NCBI GenBank assembly: GCA_039934475.1
Contig: JBDTMC010000439.1
Coordinates: 1 to 6,660, forward strand
Length of the DNA stretch: 6,660 bases
Direction of reading: 5' to 3'
Origin: JBDTMC01 sp039934475
Lineage (GTDB): Bacteria; Acidobacteriota; Terriglobia; Bryobacterales; Bryobacteraceae
Each line of letters starts with the position of its first letter. Positions within the stretch are counted from its first letter, which is position 1. Made by a program: the position numbers and the translations under genes. Shown one piece after another: positions 1 to 6,660 of the stretch. Below the pieces are notes generated by a model. That model saw nothing but the letters and a program-made list of their open reading frames with translations, ran no database searches and was not told the DNA's origin.

Positions 1-457
1 GTTCGACCGCGAGGAGGCCGAGAAGCGTGCCCGCGAGATTCTCGCTGCGTTGAGTTTCCCCTTAAAGCGCTACGACGACCCTTTGGAGGAATCCAGCCGC
101 GGCATGCAGCAAAAGGTCTCCATCGCCCGCGCCCTGCTTTTGCGTCCACCCCTGTTGTTGCTGGACGAGCCGACCACCGGTCTCGATCCCAAGAGCAAGC
201 GCGAAGTGCAGGTGTTCATCGAAGACCTAAAGCGAAACAGCGGGACCACGATCCTGCTCACAACCCACGACATGTTTGAGGCCGAGCGGCTTTGTGAACG
301 GTTGGGCTTGCTGGCCCATGGGCGATTGGTGGCCGAAGGAACGCCGGCAGAACTGGTGGCACAGGGCGGAGGCGGCAGCCTGGAAGACGCTTTCATCAAG
401 CTGGCCGGCGAGAAGCTGACCAAGGAAGAACAAGAGGAGGCGGCGGAAAAGGCATGA
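1..457 (+). CDS. ABC-2 type transporter ATP-binding protein (5' partial)
   Basis: This is the C-terminal half (151 residues in frame from base 2) of an ABC ATPase of the DrrA/CcmA type, which would power export by the permease encoded next to it. Visible in order are the ABC signature in the variant form SRGMQQK (bases 95-115), Walker B with catalytic glutamate LLLLDEP (152-172), the D-loop TTGLDP just after it, and the H-loop histidine in TTHDM (His codon 266-268). A C-terminal stretch with GSLEDAFIKLAG, typical of this family, precedes a short charged Lys/Glu tail. Walker A and the Q-loop lie upstream of the window, so the real start is not seen; a TTG at base 50 is only an internal codon. 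The stop overlaps the permease start by 4 bases, indicating one transcript and coupled translation. The family assignment is firm; the substrate cannot be told. Confidence 0.95.
   Translation, partial: FDREEAEKRAREILAALSFPLKRYDDPLEESSRGMQQKVSIARALLLRPPLLLLDEPTTGLDPKSKREVQVFIEDLKRNSGTTILLTTHDMFEAERLCERLGLLAHGRLVAEGTPAELVAQGGGGSLEDAFIKLAGEKLTKEEQEEAAEKA
434..440 (+). promoter_or_regulatory. Probable ribosome binding site of the permease gene
   Basis: GAGGAGG lies inside the end of the ATPase gene, 13 bases before the ATG at 454. The spacing is a little long. With the ATGA stop/start overlap it suggests that ribosomes finishing the ATPase restart on the permease, so the site may only assist. 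Confidence 0.5.
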
Positions 458-1272
458 TCAGCCGGACAAGACAAATCTGGGCCTTTCTCTATCGCGACCA
501 CCAACTCACGAAGCGCTATTTCTCGTGGGTCGTGGTGTTCACGGTGTATGCCGTTTTCAGCGGCGCCAGCGTCGCACTGATCGGCGTGGCATCTCACGAC
601 ACGAAGCTGACTCTCACCCTCACCATCGGCGTTCTCTTCTGGAGTTTCCTCTCCGTGCTCTTCAGCGAAGTCGCGATGTCGATCGCGTATGAGCGATGGG
701 AGGGAACGCTGGAATACACGTTCATGGCGCCTGTCTCGCGGCTCATTCACCTCGCGGGCGTCAGCCTGTACGCTTCGTTCTATAGTGTGGTGCGGGCGCT
801 GGCGGTGCTTGGGGGGCTGTTCGTATTCCTGGATCTCGACCTTCGCGGCGCCAACTTACCCGGATTGCTGGTCGTCCTGGCTGTCAGTAGCGTGGCCTTC
901 ATCGGGCTGGGATTGATCGCCGCAACGCTGCCCGTGATGAGTCCGGAGCGAGGGGCCGAGGCGACGAATATCTTCCAGAGCATCCTGCTGCTGATCTCAG
1001 GCATTTACTACCCGATCTCTGTGCTGCCGAAGTGGGTACAGCCGCTTTCGATCCTATCGCCGGCAACCTATGCCCTTCGTGCAAGCCGCAAACTGCTGGG
1101 CGTTGACCGCATGCAGGACGGCCGGCTCCACGGCGCCTCTCTTTCGGACGTACTGCCCGAACTCATTGCGCTGATGGCCATGGGCATCGTCCTCGTTCCC
1201 CTTGGCCTTTGGATCTTCGCCCGTGTGGAGAACTGGGCTAAGCGCACGGGCAAGTTGAAACGCACGGGCTAA
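454..1272 (+). CDS. ABC-2 type transporter permease
   Basis: This complete 272-residue inner-membrane permease should form the channel of an exporter with the preceding ATPase, probably as a homodimer because only one permease gene is present. Six hydrophobic segments can be drawn at about residues 23-45, 53-77, 100-127, 135-161, 172-192 and 235-257, the usual ABC-2 layout. Between segments 2 and 3 the charged stretch RWEGTLEYTFMAPVSR (81-96) matches the cytoplasmic coupling region of the family. The segment around SGIYYPISVLPKWVQPLS (182-199), followed by LSPATYALRA, is the characteristic ABC-2 region. The C-terminus is a basic tail (KRTGKLKRTG). The start is the ATG overlapping the ATPase stop. 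Its stop codon overlaps the stop of the convergent GMC gene. Substrates of this group range from drugs to polysaccharides and lipids; nothing here decides between them. Confidence 0.93.
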   Translation: MISRTRQIWAFLYRDHQLTKRYFSWVVVFTVYAVFSGASVALIGVASHDTKLTLTLTIGVLFWSFLSVLFSEVAMSIAYERWEGTLEYTFMAPVSRLIHLAGVSLYASFYSVVRALAVLGGLFVFLDLDLRGANLPGLLVVLAVSSVAFIGLGLIAATLPVMSPERGAEATNIFQSILLLISGIYYPISVLPKWVQPLSILSPATYALRASRKLLGVDRMQDGRLHGASLSDVLPELIALMAMGIVLVPLGLWIFARVENWAKRTGKLKRTG

Positions 1273-4200
1273 CGGGTCAAGACGAAGTAATGCATTGAGG
1301 AATCCGCCGGTAGCCCGCTAATCGGAGCGTCCGTCTTCCAAAGCACGGTGTTGGTCCCGATGAGGCGGAGTTCATTGTTCATTGCGGCTTGATCGAGCGT
1401 CCGCGAACCCTCAAGCAAGCCAGCGCGCCAGTGCGATTCGATGCCGGCGGACGATGTCGCAAATGTTAGGCGGAACAATGCGGGACTTACTTGATTCAGC
1501 AGCGTCGTGTCTGGGTTTGACACCAGAATCACGTGGCCGCCCCACTCGCCATCCAGCGAGCCGGCGGCGGGAACGCTCGCCTGCGGAGCTTGGAACAACG
1601 CCTGATGGTCGGGAATCGACATGTTTTCAAACGGGTAGTTGTGACGCGCCATCACGAAGGTCGCGAACTCAACACCAAACGGAAACGTTCCCATGTGCAT
1701 CACGCCGATGGCATTCTGCGCGTCAATCACTTTGATCATGTCGTAGACCAGCTTGTAAGGGTCATTGGTGTAGTTCAGCAGCAGGATAGGATCACCCTTC
1801 TTGAAATAACGCCGGTTGTCATCGGGATAAATAACGCGGCGCACTTGCGGAAGTCCCGGCAGCGCGTTCAGTTCATAGTTCACTACGTAACCGCTCACAA
1901 CGCCGTCGGCGATGCTGTCGAAGCGTTTCCAAAAGCTGCCGCCGGCGAAGATGCGCCCAGCGTCGCTGGCGTCATTGCCTAACAGTTCGTCGCGCAGCCT
2001 CTGCTCCCAACCGAGAAGGGAATCCTCGGCAAAGGATCCTTTCCAGAACGAATCGCGGAAGATGCGCCGTTGGTCGAAATCGTAACGCACGGTTCCGGTG
2101 TTCAGCAGGTTGCCGATGTCCAGCGTCGGCGTGTCTTGAAGAATGGCTTGTAGCTCTGCTGTCGGGCGCGTGCTGAAAAAGTCGGGAGTGTCTGCGCCAC
2201 GCGCTACTTCGGCGCGGATGTCTCCGGCGAACTGTGCAGCGCCAATTGCCAGCGGATCGTACTCCCTCATAACAAACTGCCCTGTGAAAGCAATGAAGCG
2301 CATGCGCGCCTGGAACTGAATCAGTGGGTCGCCAGTGCCCGTAACCTGGAAGGACGCCAGGAACCCCGCCAGATTGGATATCGCGGCCAGGTTCTCAAAC
2401 GTCCGGAAGCGGAGCAGTCCGGTGCCGGTCTCGTGCCGTCCGTCCGCCTGTATTTCGTAAGCATGGCAGTATAACGTCGTGTAGTCCTGAAGGACGTCGG
2501 CGATCGGGTTGGCGCCGCCGCTGTCCTTCTGCATGTACTTGATGCAGTCCAAACCGAAGCGGCGTCCATCGGGGACCACAAACTCGGAGTGATATAACAT
2601 CTCGCCTTCCCCCGTAACCGGGTTCACGCGAAGGTAGTTGAAGCGGCTGGTGGACTCATCAATAGGGAATGTCGCGTTCGCCTGGCCGTCAAACTGTCCG
2701 AAGGATACCGTTCCCTTGATCGTGGCCTGGTGATCGTAGCCATCGACGAATTCGTTGACGTCCGCGATGACAATGCGGCCGTTGAAACGGCACGACACGG
2801 CGTCTTTCGGATCCCCCTCCGCCGGAATTCGTCCGCCGATGGTCAGGTCTCCCGCCCGGCCCGGCGTGGGCGTGCCCTGGCCTGCGAAGTACCACCCCAC
2901 CATCTCCTCATCGAAGGTCATACCCACGCCATCGGGTAATTGCACATCCAGGAATGGCTTCAGCAGAGTATTGGTAGGTAGCGTCTTACCCGCGGCGCGA
3001 GTCAGTATGTAGTAGAAGCCGAACTGACCGCCCCCTTGGGCATGAAACAGCCCTAGCGACGTACTGCCGAACAGGGAAGCTTCCATGATAGGCAATCCGG
3101 TGAGGTACTTACCCACCATGAGGTCCGCGGACACCGTCCGGATCTCATCGTGGAATGGCGTGAAGTCGTTCAGTTGGAAATGGTCTTTCAGGAAGACCGG
3201 AGTGACCATGCCTTCCATCAGCCCCATCAATTGATAGCGGACCTCGAAGCTGCCGTCGGGTTTGCTGCTGAATTGCAGGTAGGCCATACCGCCCGCCTGG
3301 TTGGCGTTGGAGATGATATCCATGCGCCACACGCCGTCCAGTTCGGCGGCAGTCGGAGCGGCTCCGGCGGCATAAAGCGCGGCATGATCGTCCACGGTCA
3401 TCTGGCTGAAGCCGTATTCGCGCGACATCGGGAAGGTGAAGAGGCGAGTTCCATTCGGATACTCCCCAAGGTAGACACGTCCTATCAGCAGGTCGTGATT
3501 GATGATCTTGAAGATGTCATAGTAACCTTGCCACGGTGGATCCAGATAGCGCAGCAGAATGTAACGGCCAGGCTCCAACGTGCCTCCGCTGTTGTAGCTC
3601 ACCTCTATCTCTTCCAAACTGTTGCGGGCGTGAATGCGATCGTCGGTATCGCTGGTAATGCCCGCCACTTTGCCATCTGCGAGAAAGAACTGCTTCTTGA
3701 AGCCGGTGAAAATCGCCGCCGACATCAGGTTCAAGACGTGCCCGTGGGGAAAGAAGCCTTTCCAATAGCGGTCATTGTGAATGGTCTCCGTGGCGATATC
3801 GATCGCCGGCGCGCCGCCCTGGTTCACCATCTCTGCGATGGGGAGAGTAGGACAGCGGCGGAACAGCGCTTCTAGTTCGCCCTCTTCGTAGGAGATGGCG
3901 TCCAGCGCGCTAATGCCATCGGTCGCTACCACGGCCGGCGGCACCGGATAAGGGGTGCCGTTCAGAGCGCGTATGTTGTGTTCGACGAAGCGCTCCGTGA
4001 GCGCCGAAATCGTCATGAAAGGATTCACGCCAAGCGCCGATGGGATCACCGCGCCATCGGCAACGAACAGACCTTGGTGGACGCTGCCGTCGCCGGCGAA
4101 CACGCGCCCGAACGTATCTACGGCGCCTTGTAAGTAGTCATCGCCCATCGGGCACCCGCCTAACGGATGCGCCGTCACCAGATGACGCAGGTTGAACACG

Positions 4201-5621
4201 CTCCAAGTGGGGTTTGAAATGAAGTTGGCGCGAAGGGCGCGCGCGTGCCGGCGGATCTCCTCGTTCATGCGAGTGAAGATCTGCTGCTGGCCGGCTTGAT
4301 CCCAGGAGATTCGAATGCGCCCGTCCTGCTCTGTGAAAGGCTTTTCGAATAGAATCACGCCGCGCGCGTTATCCTGGCCCATCACCAGGTAAAGCATGGA
4401 ATGGTTCAACGCGCCGTTGGGGTTGTTGCCGTCTCCGCCTAGAGTCAGATCGCGATTCAACCGGTCGCGCTGTGCGTCCTCATTCCCTATCACAGTGTCT
4501 TGTCCGCGTAGAAGACCGAACACAGCCTTCGCGCCGTCGGCGTACGCGCTGGGGAAAGAAAAGTCCTCAATCGCAATGCGCTGGTTCTCCGGAAGGTCCT
4601 TGGCATAGCGCACCATGCCGACGATGTTCGGTCCCGGGGCGGGGGAGTCGCTCGCGTTAGGGCTGCTCTTGTACGGATACCCAAGCACGTCGGTTTCAAA
4701 ATCGCCGTTGTAGGCCAAGCCGAAGAAGTCGGCATTCCCATTGAACTTAGTCCCAAGCACCGGAGACACAGAGAGCCCATGCATCTCCGATCGCAATAGG
4801 ATCTCGGTGGAGTTCAACGAACCCGCGGAGAGAACTACTTGCGAAGCTGTAATCGTGAAGCTCTGGCTATCGCCCGTGCCATTCACGTGCTTGCCGCGGA
4901 TCGTCCATCCACCGCCGTTTGCCTTCTCAATCCACTCCACCTTGGTTTGCGTGAGAATGGTGGCCCCCGCGGCGCGAGCCATCGGCAGATAGTTCATGTA
5001 AAGCGTGTTCTTCGCCTTCACGTTGCAGCCAGTGACGCAATTGCCGCAATCGTTGCAAGGCTTTTGTTCCACTCCCTGCGCGTTAGGCCCATCAATCTTG
5101 AAATTGACGGCGATCGGAAGAGGCATCACGCTCGTGCCGAGTTCCTTGGCCCGTCGATCCAGTGCCTGCACCTTGGCCAGTTGCATCGCCCGCGGATGCA
5201 CGCTCGGCACCAGCACCTCATGGGCGCGCTTGTAATAGGGACGCAGTTCATCGAACGTGATCGCTTCCGGCCAGTGCGACTGTTCGAATACTTCGCGATC
5301 GGGCACGATGGCGACATTGGCATTGATCAGCGAAGTGCCGCCTAAGCCGGAAGCCTTGATCACTGAGATGTCGCGATGAGTCAGTAGTTCGTACAGGCCC
5401 AGTGGGTTTAGATCGCTGCGCGTGGCGCCCAGTACTTTGTCCAACGACTCCGGGAATTCGCCCGGCTGCCACTCCTTGCCTCGTTCCAAAATGCAGACCG
5501 ATGGTTTAGGGCTGATAGCGGCGGAAGCCAGCCGCGCCGCCGTGATCGCCCCGCCATAGCCCGATCCTATGACGACGACATCATACTTACTCTTGCGTTG
5601 TTCCCAGGGAGTCGACAGCAT
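1269..5621 (-). CDS. Large multidomain GMC-type FAD oxidoreductase, cholesterol-oxidase-like
   Basis: This predicted FAD-dependent alcohol oxidase or dehydrogenase has 1450 residues, against about 500-600 for a plain GMC enzyme. Numbered from the ATG at 5621, the GMC part covers about 1-550. It has the dinucleotide-binding motif GSGYGG (19-24), the acid ending the second strand (Glu46 in LERG), a GLGGTSLINANV loop (92-103), a CX2CX2CX3C cluster (Cys189, 192, 195, 199), an AGSLNSTEILL segment (266-276), and HPLGG (His485) with VNPF (Asn533). The last two correspond to the active-site His and Asn of class I cholesterol oxidases. Then follow unnamed repeat A (582-875), a middle domain (about 885-1124) and repeat B (1156-1450). 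No signal peptide or twin-arginine motif is visible, so a cytoplasmic or peripheral location is likely. I chose ATG 5621 because AGGAGA precedes it at good spacing; a TTG at 5639 would add six residues. It probably shares an operon with the upstream VAO-type gene. The family is sure; the substrate is not. Confidence 0.92.
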   Translation of the reverse strand: MLSTPWEQRKSKYDVVVIGSGYGGAITAARLASAAISPKPSVCILERGKEWQPGEFPESLDKVLGATRSDLNPLGLYELLTHRDISVIKASGLGGTSLINANVAIVPDREVFEQSHWPEAITFDELRPYYKRAHEVLVPSVHPRAMQLAKVQALDRRAKELGTSVMPLPIAVNFKIDGPNAQGVEQKPCNDCGNCVTGCNVKAKNTLYMNYLPMARAAGATILTQTKVEWIEKANGGGWTIRGKHVNGTGDSQSFTITASQVVLSAGSLNSTEILLRSEMHGLSVSPVLGTKFNGNADFFGLAYNGDFETDVLGYPYKSSPNASDSPAPGPNIVGMVRYAKDLPENQRIAIEDFSFPSAYADGAKAVFGLLRGQDTVIGNEDAQRDRLNRDLTLGGDGNNPNGALNHSMLYLVMGQDNARGVILFEKPFTEQDGRIRISWDQAGQQQIFTRMNEEIRRHARALRANFISNPTWSVFNLRHLVTAHPLGGCPMGDDYLQGAVDTFGRVFAGDGSVHQGLFVADGAVIPSALGVNPFMTISALTERFVEHNIRALNGTPYPVPPAVVATDGISALDAISYEEGELEALFRRCPTLPIAEMVNQGGAPAIDIATETIHNDRYWKGFFPHGHVLNLMSAAIFTGFKKQFFLADGKVAGITSDTDDRIHARNSLEEIEVSYNSGGTLEPGRYILLRYLDPPWQGYYDIFKIINHDLLIGRVYLGEYPNGTRLFTFPMSREYGFSQMTVDDHAALYAAGAAPTAAELDGVWRMDIISNANQAGGMAYLQFSSKPDGSFEVRYQLMGLMEGMVTPVFLKDHFQLNDFTPFHDEIRTVSADLMVGKYLTGLPIMEASLFGSTSLGLFHAQGGGQFGFYYILTRAAGKTLPTNTLLKPFLDVQLPDGVGMTFDEEMVGWYFAGQGTPTPGRAGDLTIGGRIPAEGDPKDAVSCRFNGRIVIADVNEFVDGYDHQATIKGTVSFGQFDGQANATFPIDESTSRFNYLRVNPVTGEGEMLYHSEFVVPDGRRFGLDCIKYMQKDSGGANPIADVLQDYTTLYCHAYEIQADGRHETGTGLLRFRTFENLAAISNLAGFLASFQVTGTGDPLIQFQARMRFIAFTGQFVMREYDPLAIGAAQFAGDIRAEVARGADTPDFFSTRPTAELQAILQDTPTLDIGNLLNTGTVRYDFDQRRIFRDSFWKGSFAEDSLLGWEQRLRDELLGNDASDAGRIFAGGSFWKRFDSIADGVVSGYVVNYELNALPGLPQVRRVIYPDDNRRYFKKGDPILLLNYTNDPYKLVYDMIKVIDAQNAIGVMHMGTFPFGVEFATFVMARHNYPFENMSIPDHQALFQAPQASVPAAGSLDGEWGGHVILVSNPDTTLLNQVSPALFRLTFATSSAGIESHWRAGLLEGSRTLDQAAMNNELRLIGTNTVLWKTDAPISGLPADSSMHYFVLTR
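1272..2156 (-). repeat. Protein-level repeat B (unnamed ~295-residue domain) at the end of the GMC protein
   Basis: Residues 1156-1450 are the second copy of the domain seen as repeat A. Matching landmarks in the same order are ELQAILQDTPTLDI (1156-1169), DSFWKGSF (1190-1197), SIADGVVSG (1236-1244), ILLLNY (1279-1284), VYDMIKVI (1292-1299), IGVMHMGTFPFG (1305-1316), ATFVMAR (1320-1326), PDHQALF (1337-1343), LDGEW (1356-1360), GLLEG (1401-1405) and the C-terminal YFVLTR (1445-1450). Compared with A it has about 16 more residues before the IADG block and a shorter stretch between LDG.W and the end. The protein stops directly at the end of this repeat. Confidence 0.8.
2250..2969 (-). other. Middle domain of the GMC protein, between repeats A and B
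   Basis: Residues about 885-1124 have a different pattern from the flanking repeats. Landmarks are MTFDEEMVGWY (901-911), a run of beta-like segments around RIVIADVNEF (949-958), QDYTTLYCHAYE (1045-1056), GLLRFRTFENL (1068-1078), and FQVTGTGD followed by FIAFTGQFVMREYD (1109-1122). From memory, this order (an E.M.G.. start, D.TTLY, G.LR......F......F.V, then a F....GQ.....Y end) resembles the segment that follows the GMC domain in long bacterial GMC proteins ending in an alpha/beta hydrolase. Here no hydrolase follows; repeat B takes its place. Its role is unknown; lipid or steroid handling is only a guess. Confidence 0.6.
2997..3878 (-). repeat. Protein-level repeat A (unnamed ~294-residue domain) in the GMC protein
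   Basis: Residues 582-875 of the GMC protein form the first copy of a domain that occurs twice. Landmarks in order are ELEALF..CPTLPI (582-595), DRYWKGFF (617-624), FFLADGKVAG (645-654), YILLRY (687-692), YYDIFKII (700-707), IGRVYLGEYPNG (713-724), FTFPMSR (728-734), DDHAALY (744-750), LDGVW (761-765), GLMEG (800-804) and the terminal YYILTR (870-875). The alternating hydrophobic pattern suggests mostly beta structure. It directly follows the GMC domain through a short proline-rich linker. I do not recognise a named family. Confidence 0.8.
5025..5057 (-). other. Four-cysteine cluster in the GMC domain (CX2CX2CX3C)
   Basis: The segment reads CNDCGNCVTGC and is followed by NVKAKNT. The spacing of its cysteines (189, 192, 195, 199) is that of a [4Fe-4S] ferredoxin site. 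Cysteine-rich segments ending in GC..AK.. at this place are, from memory, common in bacterial GMC enzymes of the ChoD and fatty-alcohol-oxidase groups. I therefore read it as a family feature whose metal content is not established here. It lies between the FAD-contacting loop and the substrate region. Confidence 0.6.
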
Positions 5622-5625
5622 ATGG

Positions 5626-5631
5626 TCTCCT
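5626..5631 (-). promoter_or_regulatory. Ribosome binding site that decides the GMC gene start
   Basis: On the - strand AGGAGA is followed by CCAT and the ATG at 5621. This Shine-Dalgarno sequence with normal spacing favours ATG 5621 over the TTG at 5639, which lies upstream of the site. It sits in the 24-base gap after the stop codon of the upstream oxidoreductase gene, fitting translation from a shared mRNA. Confidence 0.75.
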
Positions 5632-5645
5632 GCTTTCAAAGTGCC

Positions 5646-6660
5646 TTAGCTCTCAAGGCCAAGTAATGTCCGGAAGTACGGATTGAGTAACCGGCCGCTA
5701 GGATCGAACGATTGCCGCACTTCGGCGAACTTCGTCCAGCGGTCGCCCAACGGCTGCGCAATCTGAGCTTGGGTCAATTGCGGCGTCTGGTTCAGCAGCG
5801 GCAAGCCTCCCTGCTCGAAGCAGAATTGGTTATAAGCGAGCAGGAAAGGTTTCCATCCCGGGTTCGCAGTGGAGACCGGGTCGATCGTCATCACATTGCC
5901 GTCGTACGAATAGGACAGCAGGGACTCCTGATCTTTCAGGATGCGGTAACCGACGTGAAGCATGTTCGTGCGGTACCCGGTATCCGCATAGTATTTCTTG
6001 ACGAATTGCGCATACGCCGGCAACACGGTAGGATACTGCTCTTCGGGAAACGCCCACAGGCTGAACGTATAGCGGCTACCGTCTGAGACAGGCGGGTATT
6101 TGATGATCTGGTCAGTGGCGATGGTGTTATCGCTCTTTACCAGAGTCTCAAGCTTGAATCGCCACATAGCGCAAAAGCCATCGATCACGCTATAGCGGAT
6201 CTCGGGAATCGGGATGTTCGCTTCCACCTGGGCGCAGAATAGGGGGCCTGCGTTCGCCCACATGTAGTTTCGCAGCGGCCATGCGGTTCGATTCGGCGAT
6301 CCCGTGGCCTCTGGATTGTAGTGCCGCATTTCCACCGTAATCAGATCTTCGAAAAAGAAGATGTAGTACATCAGCGATTCGCCGCTTTCCTTCAGTTCCG
6401 GCAGCTTTGCGATGAACTCGCTGAGGGAATAGGTCTCATGATGCACCGCCATCGGAACGATGGGCCGCACCCGGTAAGTGGCCTCGTAGACAATGCCGAA
6501 CGTGCCGTAACTCGAACGAACCTGGGCCAACAGTTCCGGCTGATCCTCGGTCACCTCAAGCAATTCGCCCGATGGCAGAACAAGCTTGATATTCGTGATG
6601 TAAGAGCCGACTTGCCCGAATTCTCCCTGCGCCGGATCGCTGTTTCGGCGTTCGGCCCGT
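5646..6660 (-). CDS. FAD-binding oxidoreductase, VAO/PCMH family with ALO-like C-terminus (5' partial)
   Basis: The last 337 residues of a flavoprotein of the vanillyl-alcohol oxidase/PCMH fold are visible; the gene begins beyond the right end, and a TTG at 6563 is internal. The first visible part is the end of the FAD-binding domain: NIKLVLPSGELLEV (23-36) and SSYGTFGIVYEATYRVRP (49-66) match the closing motifs of that domain (..VLPDGE.., G.FGIVTE.T..V.P). The rest is the substrate domain, with GGLPLLNQTPQL near 284-295 and an ending FDPSGRLLNPYF (318-329) typical of aldonolactone-oxidase-like members (D-arabinono-lactone, gulonolactone and alditol oxidases). The residue that would carry covalent FAD lies outside the window. 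Its stop is 24 bases before the GMC start codon, so both genes probably form an operon. The fold is well supported; whether the substrate is a sugar lactone, polyol, sterol or something else is open. Confidence 0.88.
   Translation of the reverse strand, partial: RAERRNSDPAQGEFGQVGSYITNIKLVLPSGELLEVTEDQPELLAQVRSSYGTFGIVYEATYRVRPIVPMAVHHETYSLSEFIAKLPELKESGESLMYYIFFFEDLITVEMRHYNPEATGSPNRTAWPLRNYMWANAGPLFCAQVEANIPIPEIRYSVIDGFCAMWRFKLETLVKSDNTIATDQIIKYPPVSDGSRYTFSLWAFPEEQYPTVLPAYAQFVKKYYADTGYRTNMLHVGYRILKDQESLLSYSYDGNVMTIDPVSTANPGWKPFLLAYNQFCFEQGGLPLLNQTPQLTQAQIAQPLGDRWTKFAEVRQSFDPSGRLLNPYFRTLLGLES

Noticed and set aside
95..115. ABC signature SRGMQQK instead of LSGGQ, as a possible defect
   Set aside because: SRGM-type signatures are common in ATPases of ABC-2 exporters, and Walker B, D-loop and H-loop are intact.
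70..750. A - strand open frame of 226 codons across the ABC genes
   Set aside because: The opposite strand encodes unmistakable ABC ATPase motifs and a six-helix permease, so this frame is a shadow.
1243..1269. A 9-base direct repeat (cgcacgggc, twice) near the permease stop
   Set aside because: It encodes the repeated basic residues of the permease tail and is too short and isolated to suggest an attachment site or mobile element end.
1533..1982. A + strand open frame of 149 codons opposite the end of the GMC gene
   Set aside because: It is antisense to repeat B and shows no domain, membrane segment or convincing ribosome binding site.
3150..3875. A long + strand open frame of 241 codons opposite the GMC gene
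   Set aside because: It lies wholly antisense to repeat A, whose frame has clear homology to repeat B. Its translation is rich in His, Val and Arg without recognisable motifs, as expected of a mirror frame in GC-rich coding DNA.
5637..5639. TTG as start codon of the GMC gene
   Set aside because: The AGGAGA site lies downstream of this TTG and at correct spacing to the ATG at 5621, and the added residues carry no motif.

Overview
The window reads as ordinary chromosomal DNA from a moderately high-GC bacterium, densely coded with no gap above 30 bases between genes. I see no phage, insertion sequence, CRISPR or RNA gene. The gene content (a DrrA-type ABC exporter beside large flavin oxidoreductases) would suit a soil heterotroph such as an Acidobacteriota member of the Bryobacterales type. 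That placement is a low-confidence impression from protein style and base composition only.

Two gene blocks converge. On the + strand, bases 1-1272 hold the end of an ABC ATPase gene and a complete ABC-2 type permease gene, joined by an ATGA start/stop overlap; together they form a classic two-gene ABC-2 exporter. On the - strand, bases 6660 down to 1269 hold a VAO/PCMH-type FAD oxidoreductase (its 5' part lies beyond the window), followed after 24 bases by a very large GMC-type FAD oxidoreductase of about 1450 residues. The two blocks meet tail to tail with their stop codons overlapping by 4 bases (CTAA), so no intergenic terminator can exist between them.

The most interesting object is the 1450-residue GMC protein. 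Its first ~550 residues look like a cholesterol-oxidase-like GMC enzyme with the usual FAD-binding and active-site motifs and a ferredoxin-like four-cysteine cluster. The next ~900 residues carry two diverged copies (A and B, about 295 residues each) of a domain I cannot name, on either side of a ~240-residue middle domain. From memory, that middle domain resembles the region that follows the GMC domain in long GMC/hydrolase fusion proteins. The A/B duplication is visible by eye: shared WKG, YD..K, G..P.G..F.TF.M.R, DH.AL, LDG.W and Y..LTR motifs occur in the same order.

The two - strand genes place a GMC flavoprotein and a VAO-family flavoprotein in one probable operon. Both folds include known cholesterol oxidases (class I and class II respectively), so a shared pathway oxidising a sterol-like, terpenoid or other alcohol is a reasonable but unproven hypothesis. 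Nothing in the sequence identifies the substrate.
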